NCBI RefSeq assembly: GCF_012979535.1 | Contig: NZ_CP053015.1 | Coordinates: forward strand, 1,550,001-1,614,000 | Direction: 5' to 3' | Length of the DNA stretch: 64,000 bases | Source: Sphingomonas lacunae | GTDB lineage: Bacteria > Pseudomonadota > Alphaproteobacteria > Sphingomonadales > Sphingomonadaceae | Shown: piece by piece, positions 44,249 to 54,022 of the stretch | Numbering within the stretch: position 1 is the stretch's first letter | Layout: every line of letters starts with the position of its first letter | Made by a program: the position numbers and the translations under genes | The notes under the pieces: generated by a model | Told to the model about the DNA's origin: nothing | The model's input: the letters and a program-made list of their open reading frames with translations, nothing else | Databases searched by the model: none

Positions 44249-45151
44249 ATGACGCCATCAGCCGCGCCGGATGCGCAGCGCGGCTTTTGGGCTGCGTTAG
44301 GCGCCTATGCCTGGTGGGGGAGCCTGCCGCTCTATTTCCGGTCGCTGCATGGCGTGCCGTCGATGGAAGTGGTGGCGCACCGGGTGGTCTGGTCGTTGCT
44401 GCTGGTGATGGGTATATTGCTGATCCGCCGCAGCCTCTCCGAACTGATCACCGTGTTCCGCAGCCGCACGCTGTTGCTGCCGCTGGTGGCGAGCGCCCTG
44501 CTGATCGCGGGCAATTGGCTGATCTATGTCTGGGCGGTCAATGCCGGGCATGTCGTGGCGGCGAGCCTGGGCTATTATCTGATCCCGATGCTCAATGTGC
44601 TGATGGGCTATGCGTTGCTCGGCGAACGGCTGAGCCGGGTGCAGTGGCTTGCGGTTGCGTTTGCCGGAGCCGGGGTGGCGGTGCTGGCCGCGGGGGCGCT
44701 CACGTCGCTGTGGATCGGCGTAAGCCTGGCACTGACCTTTGGCATTTACGGGTTGATCCGCAAGCTGATCCCTACGGGGCCGTTGGTCGGTCTGGCGGCG
44801 GAAACGGTGCTCTTGGCGCCTGTGGCCCTTGCCGCGCTGTTGTGGTGGCAATGGCAGGGCAATCTTGCCTTTGGTCAGGCCGGCCCCGCGACAAACTGGC
44901 TGTTGGTGGCGAGCGGGATCATCACCACCGTGCCCTTGCTGATGTTCGCCTATGGCGCGCAGCGGCTGACGCTGGTGACACTGGGTCTGCTGCAATATGT
45001 CGGGCCAACGATCCAGCTGGCGATCGGCCTGTTTCTGTTCAACGAGCCATTGACGCTCGCCCACACAATCGCCTTTCCGCTTATCTGGTGCGGTCTGGCG
45101 CTCTATAGCTGGGCCTCGTTGCGCCAACGCCGTCCCGCCCAGCCGGCCTGA
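44249..45151 (+). CDS. rarD: EamA-family transporter, RarD type
   Basis: About 300 residues with ten membrane segments. The N-terminus, GFWAALGAYAWWGSLPLYFRSL, is the RarD hallmark, followed by HRVVWSLLLVMG, NWLIYVWAVNAGHVVAASLGYY and YVGPTIQLAIGLFLFNEPL. RarD is annotated as chloramphenicol-sensitive protein, but the natural substrate is unknown. A hairpin at 45143-45179 follows the stop codon. Confidence 0.9.
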   Translation: MTPSAAPDAQRGFWAALGAYAWWGSLPLYFRSLHGVPSMEVVAHRVVWSLLLVMGILLIRRSLSELITVFRSRTLLLPLVASALLIAGNWLIYVWAVNAGHVVAASLGYYLIPMLNVLMGYALLGERLSRVQWLAVAFAGAGVAVLAAGALTSLWIGVSLALTFGIYGLIRKLIPTGPLVGLAAETVLLAPVALAALLWWQWQGNLAFGQAGPATNWLLVASGIITTVPLLMFAYGAQRLTLVTLGLLQYVGPTIQLAIGLFLFNEPLTLAHTIAFPLIWCGLALYSWASLRQRRPAQPA

Positions 45152-45179
45152 GCGCCGGGCGTGCGCCGGGTCAGGCCGG
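45143..45179. terminator. Hairpin at the end of rarD
   Basis: CCGGCCTGA (45143-45151) and TCAGGCCGG (45171-45179) form a perfect 9 bp stem around a GC-rich 19-base loop, with the rarD stop codon in the left arm. There is no T tract, so termination strength is uncertain. Confidence 0.4.
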
Positions 45180-45316
45180 ATGCCGGCAGCGCCGCGGCGC
45201 GAAAAACGATGCAATGTTTACTTTTCGTTCCCCTGCCTGCCGCTGCTTGTGCTAGAGGGATTTGATCATGCCCCCGTTGAGCAATTGCCCCCATCCCCGC
45301 TGTTTCGCCTGTCTCC

Positions 45317-48082
45317 ATGGCTGAGCCATTGCCCTATCCCGCGCTCCACGCGAGCCATGCCGGCATCTGGCTGGCGAGCCCCGATGGGGAGACGCGGACA
45401 TTGGGCCGGGGCGAGGCGATCCGGCTGGTTGCCGACACGCCCGCCATAGTGCTCGGCGCGCCGATTGTCGGACAGCGATTGGGCTATCCCGACCTTTCGG
45501 GGCTCGATCTGCTTGAACTTTTTGCCTTTGTGCATCCCGCCCGCTTTGCCGTGCCGACGCCACGCGGGCTGGCGACGGCGTTGCAGATTGGCGTGGCCGA
45601 AGTACGTGATCCTGATGTGCCGCGCCTGTTGCTGGCCTGTGCCGGTAAATTACTGGCGATGCTGACCGACCCTGACTGGCCGGAACGGGGCGGCGCATGG
45701 GATGTGGCGCAGGGACTGGCGCGGGCCCGCTGGCCATGGTCGGCCGAGGTCAGCGCGCGGCTGCCGACGCCGAAGGCGGCAGAGCCAGGTCTGTTTGCCC
45801 GGCTGCCCGAATGGGAAGAGAGCGCGCCCCGCCCTCAGCCACGCCCCATTGTCATCCCGCCCGCTGCAGCCGCCGAGCGGCTGGCCGACCTGACGGGGCA
45901 TGGCGCGGAACAGCGGCCCGGCCAGCGGGCCATGGCCGAAGCTGTGGCCGACATTTTCAAACCGCGTGCCAAGGGCGGATCGCCGGCGATGCTTTTGGCC
46001 GAGGCGGGGACCGGCATCGGCAAGACGCTGGCCTATCTGGCACCCGCGGCCGAATGGAGCGAGGCGTCGGGCGGCGCCGTTCATATTTCCACCTATACCA
46101 AGGCATTGCAGCGCCAACTCGCGCGCGAGACGCGGCGGCTCTACGCCAGCGATAAGGAACATCGTGCCAAGGTGGCGGTGCGCAAGGGGCGGGAAAACTA
46201 CCTGTGCCTGCTCAATCTGGAAGATGCGCTGCAAGGCGGATTTTCCGGGCGCGCGGCGATTTTTGCACGGCTGGCCTCTCGCTGGGCCGCCTATACGCGC
46301 GACGGCGACATGGTTGGGGGTGATCTGCCCGGCTGGCTGCCCACTCTGTTCCGCAGGGCAGGCGCAACCGCGCTGACCGACCGGCGCGGCGAATGTGTCT
46401 ATGCCGGATGTCCGCACTGGCGCCGATGCTTCATCGAGCGATCGGCGCGGGCGGCACGCGAGGCCGACATTGTCATCGCCAACCATGCGCTGGTGATGGT
46501 CAACGCCGCACGGGGACGGGAAGGGGAGAGCCCGCCGACGCGGATCATCTTTGACGAAGGCCATCATGTGTTTGATGCGGCGGATTCCATCTTTGCTGCC
46601 GCGTTGACTGGGCAGGAAGCGATCGAGCTGAGGCGATGGGTGATCGGGCCGGAGGGCAAGACCAAGGGCCGTCGCCGCGGTCTCGCCGCGCGGCTGGGCG
46701 ATGTCGCCAGCTATGATGACGCCGGCGGTGAGGCGATTGAGGCGGCCCGGCTGGCGGCACTGGCACTGCCGGGAGAGGGCTGGCTGCAACGGCTGACCGA
46801 AGGGTGCCCGGAGGGGCCGGTCGAGCATTTGCTCGCGGCCGTCAGGGCGCTGGTATACGCCCGCGATGCAGCCAGTGACAGTAGCGGTGCCGATGCCGGC
46901 TATGGTCTGGAGACCGAACTGGCGGAACCTGATGGGCCATTGGTGGCGGCCGCGGCAGAGGCGGCACTGGCGCTGGACCGATTGCTGCGCCCGCTGACCT
47001 TGCTGGGTCAGCGGATGGAGGCTTTGCTCGATGAACCGCCAGACTGGCTTGATGGCCAGGCACGCGCGCGGGTCGAGGGTGCGCTGTCGAGTCTGGGTTG
47101 GCGGCGTGACACGGTGCGCGCCTGGATGCAGTTGGTCGCGCGGATCGGCGGACCGGCTGATCCGGCCTTTATCGACTGGCTGGCGGTTGACAGGATTGAC
47201 GGGCGCGAGGTGGACATTGGCCTGCATCGGCGGTGGCTGGACCCGAGCCGGCCACTGGCGGAGACGGTGCTGGCGCCGGCTCATGGTGTTCTGGTGACGT
47301 CAGCGACGCTGGCCCTTGGCGATTGGGACCGAGCCGACCAGCGCAGCGGTGCGTTGCATCTGCCGCAACCGCCACAGCATTTCCTCGCCGAAAGTCCGTT
47401 CGATTATGCCCGTTCTGCGGAGGTGCTGATTGTCACCGACATAAAGCGGGGCGACATGGCGGCGCTGGCCAACGCCTATGCCCGGCTGATCAGTGCGTCA
47501 CAGGGCGGGACATTGGGCCTGTTCACCGCGATCCGACGGCTGCGTGCCGTGCATGCTCGCATCGCCGACCATCTTGCCCGGTCGGGCCTGCCCATCCATG
47601 CCCAGCATGTCGACCCGATCGATACGGGCACATTGGTCGATATTTTCCGTGACGATCCGCGCGCCTCGCTGCTCGGCACCGATGCGTTGCGCGATGGTGT
47701 GGACGTGCCGGGAGACTCGTTGCGGCTGGTGGTGATGGAGGGCGTACCCTGGGTCAAGCCATCTGTGCTGCACGCCGCGCGGCGCATGGCACATCAGGCG
47801 GTAACCGGGAGGGGAACGCTGTATGACGATGATCTGGTCCGCACCCGACTGGCGCAGGCTTTTGGCCGTCTGATCCGGCGGGCTGGTGATCGCGGTCAAT
47901 TTGTCCTCTTGTCCGGGGCTGTGCCATCCCGCTTCCTCAGCGCCTTTCCCAGCGGTACGCCGATCCACCGGGTCACGCTGGATGATGCGATCCGTCGGGT
48001 TGCCGCTTCGCGCGCCGGTGATGCCAGTGCCGCCTTTTCCCGGCAGCCGCTTTCGGGCATGAGCAATCAGCAGGACGCCTGA
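45317..48082 (+). CDS. XPD/DinG-type ATP-dependent DNA helicase
   Basis: A superfamily 2 helicase of 921 residues. Walker A is AEAGTGIGKT (Lys236) and the Walker B equivalent is FDEGHH (DEGH 413-416). Four Cys at 297, 360, 365 and 371 (YLC, GEC, AGC, RRC) are placed as the [4Fe-4S] ligands of XPD/DinG enzymes. The C-terminal half contains the second RecA domain, with LGTDALRDGVDVPGDSLRLV and QAFGRLIRRAGDRG. Such enzymes unwind DNA or RNA:DNA structures during repair or replication. It is followed by a SixA-like phosphatase gene 57 bases later. Confidence 0.93.
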   Translation: MAEPLPYPALHASHAGIWLASPDGETRTLGRGEAIRLVADTPAIVLGAPIVGQRLGYPDLSGLDLLELFAFVHPARFAVPTPRGLATALQIGVAEVRDPDVPRLLLACAGKLLAMLTDPDWPERGGAWDVAQGLARARWPWSAEVSARLPTPKAAEPGLFARLPEWEESAPRPQPRPIVIPPAAAAERLADLTGHGAEQRPGQRAMAEAVADIFKPRAKGGSPAMLLAEAGTGIGKTLAYLAPAAEWSEASGGAVHISTYTKALQRQLARETRRLYASDKEHRAKVAVRKGRENYLCLLNLEDALQGGFSGRAAIFARLASRWAAYTRDGDMVGGDLPGWLPTLFRRAGATALTDRRGECVYAGCPHWRRCFIERSARAAREADIVIANHALVMVNAARGREGESPPTRIIFDEGHHVFDAADSIFAAALTGQEAIELRRWVIGPEGKTKGRRRGLAARLGDVASYDDAGGEAIEAARLAALALPGEGWLQRLTEGCPEGPVEHLLAAVRALVYARDAASDSSGADAGYGLETELAEPDGPLVAAAAEAALALDRLLRPLTLLGQRMEALLDEPPDWLDGQARARVEGALSSLGWRRDTVRAWMQLVARIGGPADPAFIDWLAVDRIDGREVDIGLHRRWLDPSRPLAETVLAPAHGVLVTSATLALGDWDRADQRSGALHLPQPPQHFLAESPFDYARSAEVLIVTDIKRGDMAALANAYARLISASQGGTLGLFTAIRRLRAVHARIADHLARSGLPIHAQHVDPIDTGTLVDIFRDDPRASLLGTDALRDGVDVPGDSLRLVVMEGVPWVKPSVLHAARRMAHQAVTGRGTLYDDDLVRTRLAQAFGRLIRRAGDRGQFVLLSGAVPSRFLSAFPSGTPIHRVTLDDAIRRVAASRAGDASAAFSRQPLSGMSNQQDA

Positions 48083-48139
48083 ATTTGAGTCGGCGCCTGA
48101 TCGGGAGAGCAACAGAGTGCAACAGGACCAGCAGCCCCA

Positions 48140-48685
48140 ATGAAAACGCTCAGCCTGTTGCGCCATGCCAAATCCGGATGGGATGACCCGGTAGCCCGCG
48201 ATTTCGACCGTCCGCTCAACGAACGCGGCCGCCGAGCCGCCGAAGCCATTGGCGTCCATGCCCGTCGGCTGGGACTGGCGGTGGATGCCATTGTTGCCTC
48301 GCCTGCGGTGCGGGTGGTGGAGACGCTGGACGTGTTCATCCCGGTAGCCGGGCTCGACGATGTCGAGCCGCACTGGGACCGGCGGATTTATCTGGCGTCA
48401 TCAGTGACGCTGATCGACTGTTTGCGCGATTGCCCGGTCGAGGCGCAGCATGTGCTGATGGCGGGGCATAACCCAGGCCTGGAGGATCTGATCCTCGATC
48501 TGGTGCCCGATAATGGCACGTCGCCGTTGCGTGACGAGGTGGAAATCAAGTTTCCAACCGCCGCGCTGGCGACGATCGAACTCGACATTGATGATTGGTC
48601 GTCGGTCGACAGCCGCTGTGGCCGGCTGGTGCATTTGTGCCGCCCGCGCGATCTCGATCCCGCATTGGGTCCTGAAGAGGATTGA
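48140..48685 (+). CDS. SixA-like histidine phosphatase
   Basis: A 181-residue phosphatase of the SixA/phosphoglycerate mutase-like group. The active-site motif LLRHAKSGWDDP (Arg8, His9) is at the N-terminus; VLMAGHNPGLEDLILDLV holds the second His. SixA dephosphorylates phosphohistidine in an HPt domain in E. coli, but no partner is visible beside the gene. The related HPt protein at 7810-8223 is a possible substrate only in principle. It ends with a charged tail. Confidence 0.88.
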   Translation: MKTLSLLRHAKSGWDDPVARDFDRPLNERGRRAAEAIGVHARRLGLAVDAIVASPAVRVVETLDVFIPVAGLDDVEPHWDRRIYLASSVTLIDCLRDCPVEAQHVLMAGHNPGLEDLILDLVPDNGTSPLRDEVEIKFPTAALATIELDIDDWSSVDSRCGRLVHLCRPRDLDPALGPEED

Positions 48686-48713
48686 GCAGCCGCTGGCCGG
48701 AGCCAGCGACCAG

Positions 48714-49121
48714 TCAGGCGTTGCGTTCCAGCGAATCGTGCAGCCGGTCGCGAATGTCGCGCAATCGGGCCAGCGAAATGGCGCCGTCGCCCCGCGCCCC
48801 GTTGGCCATGCTGGCATAGACGGGATCGGAGGCAGGGGCCACTTTTGTGCCGGTAGTGCGCTTGCGGCCCGTTGCCGCACGGGCAGCTCCGTCGAGCGTA
48901 TAGCCCTCATCATTGATCAGCCGAGCCATTTCGCTGATCAGCGCCACATCTTCTGCGCGGTAATAGCGGCGGTCTCCGGCCCGCCGCACTGGCCGCAGCG
49001 CGGAAACCTGACGCTCCCAGTAGCGCAGGACATGGGCGGCAATCCCGGTTTCCTCTACCACTTCGCCAATGGTGCGCAGCGCGTTCGCCGCCTTGCGTCT
49101 GGAATTTGTTGTCCCATTCAT
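48714..49121 (-). CDS. MerR-family transcriptional regulator
   Basis: A 135-residue MerR-type regulator. The winged helix-turn-helix occupies about residues 17-85: TIGEVVEETGIAAHVLRYWERQVSALRPVRRAGDRRYYRAED. Only a short tail follows, so no metal or effector domain is visible. It is the last gene of the leftward cluster with rpmF, plsX, fabH and ihfA, an order common in alphaproteobacteria. It is located 7 bases from the ihfA stop and is likely co-transcribed with it. Confidence 0.9.
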   Translation of the reverse strand: MNGTTNSRRKAANALRTIGEVVEETGIAAHVLRYWERQVSALRPVRRAGDRRYYRAEDVALISEMARLINDEGYTLDGAARAATGRKRTTGTKVAPASDPVYASMANGARGDGAISLARLRDIRDRLHDSLERNA

Positions 49122-49128
49122 GGCCGGC

Positions 49129-49425
49129 TCAGGACTGTCGGGCGATACGGTCGCGTACTGACTGACTCGCTCGGAAGCCCAGCACCCGGCGTGGAGTTAT
49201 CGGCACTTCGACCCCGGTCTTGGGATTGCGGCCAATGCGTTCGCGTTTGTCGCGCAGGACAAAGGTGCCGAAGCCGGTCAACTTGACCTGCTCTCCGTTT
49301 GCCAATGCAGCGGTGATATGCTCAAGGATCGATTCCACCATGCGTGAAGAATCCGCACGGGAAAGCCCAACACCACGATTGATGGCATCAGCCAATTCGG
49401 CCCTGGTCAGTGTCGATAAAGTCAT
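49129..49425 (-). CDS. ihfA: Integration host factor alpha subunit
   Basis: A 98-residue DNA-bending protein of the HU/IHF family. The fold blocks [49 protein letters not shown] and [15 protein letters not shown] are as in IHF alpha. It acts with IHF beta in recombination, replication and transcription. The ATG at 49425 matches the family; the frame opens 33 codons earlier. It lies downstream of fabH, with about 250 bases between (49426-49672), probably containing its own promoter. Confidence 0.95.
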   Translation of the reverse strand: MTLSTLTRAELADAINRGVGLSRADSSRMVESILEHITAALANGEQVKLTGFGTFVLRDKRERIGRNPKTGVEVPITPRRVLGFRASQSVRDRIARQS

Positions 49426-49672
49426 ATGCGCCCGGTCCCCATTTTTGGCAATTCTGGTATGACAGAGCGAATGGCTAATGACATCTTGACCATTCTGCAA
49501 GATGATTGCGTGATGACGCCGCAAATTGCGGTGTTTTTGGATAAAATCGACATGTTAGGGCAACTGATCCGTCAATTCAGCTCAGGTTAAGCGCCAAGAC
49601 ATGCAGTTGATTTGAACTATTGCTGGGGATGGTGCCGGGATAGTCAAAGACCATTGTTCCCGCTCACTTTTT

Positions 49673-50638
49673 TCAAAGGCGGATGACGCTGGCACCCCAA
49701 GTGAAACCGCCGCCCATTGCTTCCAGCACGATCAGTTGACCGGGACGGATACGCCCGTCGCGCACCGCGCAATCGAGAGCGAGGGGGACCGAGGCCGCTG
49801 ACGTATTGGCGTGCTGGTCAACGGTCATGACAACGCGGTCCGGTGACAGGCCCAATTTCTTTGCCGTGGCATCAATGATGCGCCGATTGGCCTGATGCGG
49901 CACCACCCAGTCGACATCATCAGGCGCAACACCGGCGGCATCGAGCGTTTCGGTCAGGACGCTGGCAAGGTTGGTCACCGCATGGCGGAACACTTCGCGC
50001 CCCTGCATCCGGATGAAGCCAACGGTCTGGGTGGTCGACGGACCGCCGTCAACATAGAGCATGGGGCCGTGGCGGCCATCAGCATGGAGTTTCGAGGCAA
50101 GCACACCCTTGCTTCCGTCACCTTCCTCGGCAGACAGGACAATCGCGCCGGCGCCATCGCCGAACAGGACGCAGGTGGTGCGATCCTCCCAGTCGAGGAT
50201 GCGGCTCATCGTTTCCGCACCGATCACCAGCGCGTGGCGGGCAACACCATTTTTGATCATGCTGTCGGCAACGCTGACGGCATAGAGAAAGCCGGAACAA
50301 ACCGCTGCAACGTCAAACGCGACGCAATCGTCGATGCCAAGCAGGGCCTGAACCTTGGTGGCAGTGGCGGGAAAAGTGTTGTCGGGCGTTGTCGTTGCCA
50401 GCACGATCAGGCCGATATCACCGGCGGCGATGCCAGCGGCAGACAGGGCGGCCCGGGCGGCGTCGGTCGCCAAGGTGGCAGTGGTTTCCCCCTGTCCGGC
50501 AATATGACGTTGGCGGATGCCGGTGCGTTCAATGATCCATTCGTCGGTTGTGTCGACTTTCTGGGCGAGGTCGGCATTGGTTACACAGCGCGCCGGCAGG
50601 GCGCTGCCGGTTCCCTTTATCACCGACTGAAGAGTCAT
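49673..50638 (-). CDS. fabH: Beta-ketoacyl-ACP synthase III
   Basis: Condenses acetyl-CoA with malonyl-ACP to start fatty acid chains. 321 residues. The catalytic Cys lies in [12 protein letters not shown], the His in [11 protein letters not shown] and the Asn in [10 protein letters not shown], all in the right order. The start overlaps the plsX stop by 4 bases, so fabH and plsX form one operon with rpmF, the common alphaproteobacterial order linking fatty acid initiation, phospholipid synthesis and ribosome growth. Confidence 0.97.
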   Translation of the reverse strand: MTLQSVIKGTGSALPARCVTNADLAQKVDTTDEWIIERTGIRQRHIAGQGETTATLATDAARAALSAAGIAAGDIGLIVLATTTPDNTFPATATKVQALLGIDDCVAFDVAAVCSGFLYAVSVADSMIKNGVARHALVIGAETMSRILDWEDRTTCVLFGDGAGAIVLSAEEGDGSKGVLASKLHADGRHGPMLYVDGGPSTTQTVGFIRMQGREVFRHAVTNLASVLTETLDAAGVAPDDVDWVVPHQANRRIIDATAKKLGLSPDRVVMTVDQHANTSAASVPLALDCAVRDGRIRPGQLIVLEAMGGGFTWGASVIRL

Positions 50639-51717
50639 TGGGCATCCTCTATGGACGCGGCCGGGGCTGCGCTGTCCGCCTTTGTGGCCGATTCAAGCTT
50701 GCGCAGCTCGGCAAGGTCAGCCTGCACCTGGCCGACAATATCCTGTTCGACCAGTTCGGCGCAGACGTGGATGGCATTGGCGACACCCACCGCATTGGCG
50801 CTGCCATGGCTTTTCAGCACCACGCCATTGAGCCCGAGGAAGACCGCTCCATTATGGTTGTTGGGATCAAGATGATGCTTGAGCAGCTCGGTCGCAGGGC
50901 GGGAGATGAGGAAGCCGAATTTGGAACGCAGAGAGCTGGTGAATGCCCGGCGCAGCAGATCGGTGACAAAACGGGCCGTGCCTTCGATCGTCTTGAGAGC
51001 GATATTGCCTGAAAAGCCGTCGTGCACGACCACATCGACATCACCACGCGACAGCTTGTCGCCTTCGATATACCCTTTGAACTCCAGCGGGAGCCCCTGG
51101 GTGGCGCGAAGGATCGCCGCGGCCTCGCGGACCGATTCGATGCCCTTTTGATCTTCGGTGCCGATGTTGAGCAGGGCAACCCGGGGGCGCTGGACGCCCA
51201 GGGCGGTGCGCGAATAGGCTGCGCCCATCAGGGCGAACTGGACAAGGTTATTGGCGTCGCATTCGGTGTTGGCGCCCAGATCGAGCATCACCACATCATT
51301 GTCACCGAGGGAGGGCAGCATCGCCGCGAGTGCCGGACGGTCTATCCCGGGCATGGTGCGCAGCGCCAGCTTCGCCATCGCCATCAGCGCGCCGGTATTG
51401 CCCGAGGACACAGCGCCGCCGGCCCGGCCCTGTTTCACCGCGTCAATCGCCAATCCCATAGAGCTGCCGCGCGCCTTGCGCAGTGCCTGGCTGGGCTTGT
51501 CGTCACCGGAAACGACCTGATCGGTATGAATGATCTCACTGATCGGGCGCAGTTCGGGGTGTTCGTCAATGCGACGCGCGATGCGCTCTTCGTCGCCGAC
51601 AAACAGAAAACGCAGGTGCGGATGGCGCTGAAAAGCGATGGCCGCACCGGCGACCATTACGCGCACACCTTCATCCCCGCCCATCGCATCTATGGCGATC
51701 CGCGGTTCAGTTGCCAC
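50635..51717 (-). CDS. plsX: Phosphate acyltransferase PlsX
   Basis: Makes acyl-phosphate from acyl-ACP for glycerophospholipid synthesis. 360 residues. The N-terminus [13 protein letters not shown] and the blocks [14 protein letters not shown] and [11 protein letters not shown] are diagnostic. The start is GTG at 51717, preceded by AAAGGA. It lies 44 bases downstream of rpmF and overlaps fabH. Confidence 0.96.
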   Translation of the reverse strand: MATEPRIAIDAMGGDEGVRVMVAGAAIAFQRHPHLRFLFVGDEERIARRIDEHPELRPISEIIHTDQVVSGDDKPSQALRKARGSSMGLAIDAVKQGRAGGAVSSGNTGALMAMAKLALRTMPGIDRPALAAMLPSLGDNDVVMLDLGANTECDANNLVQFALMGAAYSRTALGVQRPRVALLNIGTEDQKGIESVREAAAILRATQGLPLEFKGYIEGDKLSRGDVDVVVHDGFSGNIALKTIEGTARFVTDLLRRAFTSSLRSKFGFLISRPATELLKHHLDPNNHNGAVFLGLNGVVLKSHGSANAVGVANAIHVCAELVEQDIVGQVQADLAELRKLESATKADSAAPAASIEDAQ

Positions 51718-51761
51718 CTTTGCGGTCCTTTCGCTTCAGGCTGACCGGCAGGGCGCCAGTC

Positions 51762-51941
51762 TCAGGCGCCGACCGCGACCACTTCGCGGCCATTATAATG
51801 GCCACATGCCGTGCACAGATGGTGCGGACGCTTCAGTTCACCGCAGTTCGAGCATTCCTGGAAAGCCTCAACGGCGATCGAGTCGTGGCTGCGGCGCATG
51901 CCGCGCTTCGACGGAGAGGTCTTTCGCTTGGGGACGGCCAT
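51762..51941 (-). CDS. rpmF: 50S ribosomal protein L32
   Basis: A 59-residue zinc-binding ribosomal protein. The N-terminus [20 protein letters not shown] is unmistakable, and the zinc-ribbon pairs CSNCG and CTACG are present, so this is the C+ form. The gene leads the plsX-fabH operon. Its ATG is at 51941 and its stop is at 51762-51764. Confidence 0.98.
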   Translation of the reverse strand: MAVPKRKTSPSKRGMRRSHDSIAVEAFQECSNCGELKRPHHLCTACGHYNGREVVAVGA

Positions 51942-52261
51942 GGGATTACCTGTCTAGAATCTGTTCAAATAAGGTCGGCGGCCCTTAACGTGCCCAAGCC
52001 TACTTGGCAAATCCGCCGTCACCGTCTCCCCGTCTCTATCGGGGGCGGCGCCGGTCATTGTTGCGCAACAGGAGGGAATCGCAAAAGCCGATTGCCCGCT
52101 CCATTACCGATTTCCCGCGACTTTGCAAGTGCGGAGCCGAGGCGGTCGTTGACCATTGCCGGCCGTGGCCGGGTAACACAGGGCCCTTGGACAGGCATTG
52201 CCTCCCTCCGCACTTTGCCCCATGATCGCTGAAACAAAAGGCAGACAGGGGGAGAGACATC
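51942..52261. other. Gene-free intergenic region
   Basis: About 320 bases between the diverging rpmF and MAPEG genes. It should hold both promoters. I see no further gene, repeat or structured RNA that I can support. Confidence 0.6.
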
Positions 52262-52693
52262 ATGACATTACCTGCGATCACGCTGATTTTCGCCGCTGCG
52301 GCGGTGCTCGTCAATTTCTGGCTGGGCATGCGCTGTGGCCAGGTCCGCATGGCGGAAAAGATCAATCATGGCGATGGCGGCAATACCCTGTTGCATCGAC
52401 GGATGCGGGCCCAGCTCAATTTCGCCGAAAACACGCCCGGAATCCTGATCCTGTTCGCGGCGCTGGAACTGTGCGGTGCCAACACCACCGTGCTGATGGT
52501 CGTTGCCCCGCTCTATATCGTTGCGCGCATCTGTCATGGGCTCGGCATGGATGCTGACAGCAGCAAACTCAGGACGATCGGAGTTGTCGTCACCATGCTC
52601 GTGGCGCTGGGTCTTGCCGGCTATGGTGTCTATCTCGGCTATGGATTGCTCAATGCCGGTGACATGCCCGCCGCTATGGGCGCTGCTGTCTGA
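52262..52693 (+). CDS. MAPEG family membrane protein
   Basis: A 143-residue protein with four hydrophobic segments, of the MAPEG family (membrane-associated proteins in eicosanoid and glutathione metabolism). The conserved middle block RMRAQLNFAENTPGILILFAALELCGA is clear, with an ERxQRAHxNxxE-like HRRMRAQLNFAEN. Bacterial members are often glutathione S-transferase-like, but the reaction is not assigned. It faces the MBL hydrolase with a 10-base gap between the stops. Confidence 0.9.
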   Translation: MTLPAITLIFAAAAVLVNFWLGMRCGQVRMAEKINHGDGGNTLLHRRMRAQLNFAENTPGILILFAALELCGANTTVLMVVAPLYIVARICHGLGMDADSSKLRTIGVVVTMLVALGLAGYGVYLGYGLLNAGDMPAAMGAAV

Positions 52694-52703
52694 GCCGACA
52701 GCC

Positions 52704-53384
52704 TCAGCTCAGTGCATAATCGCTCACGAACGCATTGACCTTTCGTTCGTGGGCGAATGTGCTGGTCGGGCCATGACCGGGAATGAAGGTCGTGTCGCCG
52801 CCGAGCGGCCACAGCCGTTGGGTGATGGCGTCGATCAGCTGCTGATGGTTACCCATCGGGAAATCGGTCCGGCCGATCGACCCCTGGAACAGCACATCGC
52901 CGACAATCGCCAGCTTTGAAGGGCCATGGTAAAACACAACATGGCCCGGCGTGTGGCCGGGGCAATGGATGACGTCGAGCACCAGATCGCCGACGGTCAC
53001 CGTATCACCCTGATCCAGCCAGCGGTCGGGTTCAAAGACGGCGCCATTGACGCCATAGCGTTGCCCGTCCTCATCCAGCCGGGCGATCCAGAAACGGTCG
53101 GCCTCGTGCGGGCCCTCGATCGGCACGCCCATTTCCTTGGCCAAGGTCCCGGCTTCGCCGCAATGGTCGATATGGCCGTGGGTGATTAGGATTTTTTCCA
53201 GCTCGACCCCGGTCTTGGCCAGTGCGTCCTTCAAACGGAACAGATCGCCGCCCGGATCAACCAGCGCCGCCTTGTTGGTTTTGGTGCACCACAACAGGGT
53301 GCAATTCTGTTGCAGCGGCGTCACCGGAATCATAACGGCGCGCATCGGCGGCAGGGGCTGGGCGGTTTGGTTCTGATCAGTCAT
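52704..53384 (-). CDS. MBL-fold metallo-hydrolase
   Basis: A 226-residue metallo-beta-lactamase-fold hydrolase of the glyoxalase II type. The dinuclear zinc site begins with THGHIDHCGEAG (HxHxDH). The following CPGHTPGHVVFY holds another His and PGHGPTS a further one. These suggest a hydroxyacylglutathione hydrolase-like thioesterase, but the substrate is not fixed. The ATG at 53384 is chosen over a TTG at 53393. Confidence 0.9.
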   Translation of the reverse strand: MTDQNQTAQPLPPMRAVMIPVTPLQQNCTLLWCTKTNKAALVDPGGDLFRLKDALAKTGVELEKILITHGHIDHCGEAGTLAKEMGVPIEGPHEADRFWIARLDEDGQRYGVNGAVFEPDRWLDQGDTVTVGDLVLDVIHCPGHTPGHVVFYHGPSKLAIVGDVLFQGSIGRTDFPMGNHQQLIDAITQRLWPLGGDTTFIPGHGPTSTFAHERKVNAFVSDYALS

Positions 53385-53427
53385 GCCAGACAAATGGCGC
53401 GGCCCGGCCCGCCATGCAAGCTGTCGA

Positions 53428-53982
53428 TCAGCGCAGGCGCATCACATCATCGCGGATTGTTACTTCGGACAATTGCGCGAGATAGCTTTGCCCGAGCAGC
53501 GACTGGCCGAGCAGGCCCGCCGGCACGACGGCACCGGCAATATTGCGCCTTTCTATGCCATTGACCGACAGGCGGTCGATGGTCACTGGTGCCATCTTGA
53601 CCTCGCCACCCGCGGTTCGGGCGGTGGCGGTGAAATCGGACGGGGACAGGTAGATGCCGACGGTGCGTGCATCGGCCTCTGTCAAGACGACCAGACTGGC
53701 CCCCGAATCGACCAGCATCGTCAAAGGTCGGCCGTTGACCGTCGCATTGGCACGGAAATGCGAGTCAGCATCGCGCCGCAATTCTACCAGTGCCAGTGGT
53801 GTTGTCGACGCCCTGTCCGGCCTTGCTGGATGAGCGGCGCCTCCGCTGGAGACGGTTCGGGCATCACCGTCATCGTTCATTAGTGCAGCGACATGGGTCG
53901 CATCCTGGCGGGCCAGCAGCTGCACAGCCCAAAGGGCCGCCGAAAAGCCGAAAAAGGCAATGAGGAACGCGCGCGTGACCAT
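53428..53982 (-). CDS. Retropepsin-like aspartic protease, membrane anchored
   Basis: A 184-residue protein with an N-terminal membrane helix (FLIAFFGFSAALWAVQLLA) and a C-terminal domain with the retropepsin signature MLVDSGASLVVLT, an Asp-Ser/Thr-Gly active site. The AGAVVPAGLLGQSLLGQSYLAQL region forms the usual flap and C-terminal block. Bacterial TIGR02281-type clan AA proteases are thought to work as dimers in the periplasm; targets are unknown. ATG at 53982 is favoured. Confidence 0.88.
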   Translation of the reverse strand: MVTRAFLIAFFGFSAALWAVQLLARQDATHVAALMNDDGDARTVSSGGAAHPARPDRASTTPLALVELRRDADSHFRANATVNGRPLTMLVDSGASLVVLTEADARTVGIYLSPSDFTATARTAGGEVKMAPVTIDRLSVNGIERRNIAGAVVPAGLLGQSLLGQSYLAQLSEVTIRDDVMRLR

Positions 53983-54022
53983 GGCGCTGCATAGCATCGG
54001 CGCCCTACCATCGGGTTAAGTG

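Noticed and set aside
45650-47284. 544-codon minus-strand frame within the helicase gene
   Set aside because: The Fe-S Cys and Walker motifs on the plus strand are intact, so this is a shadow.
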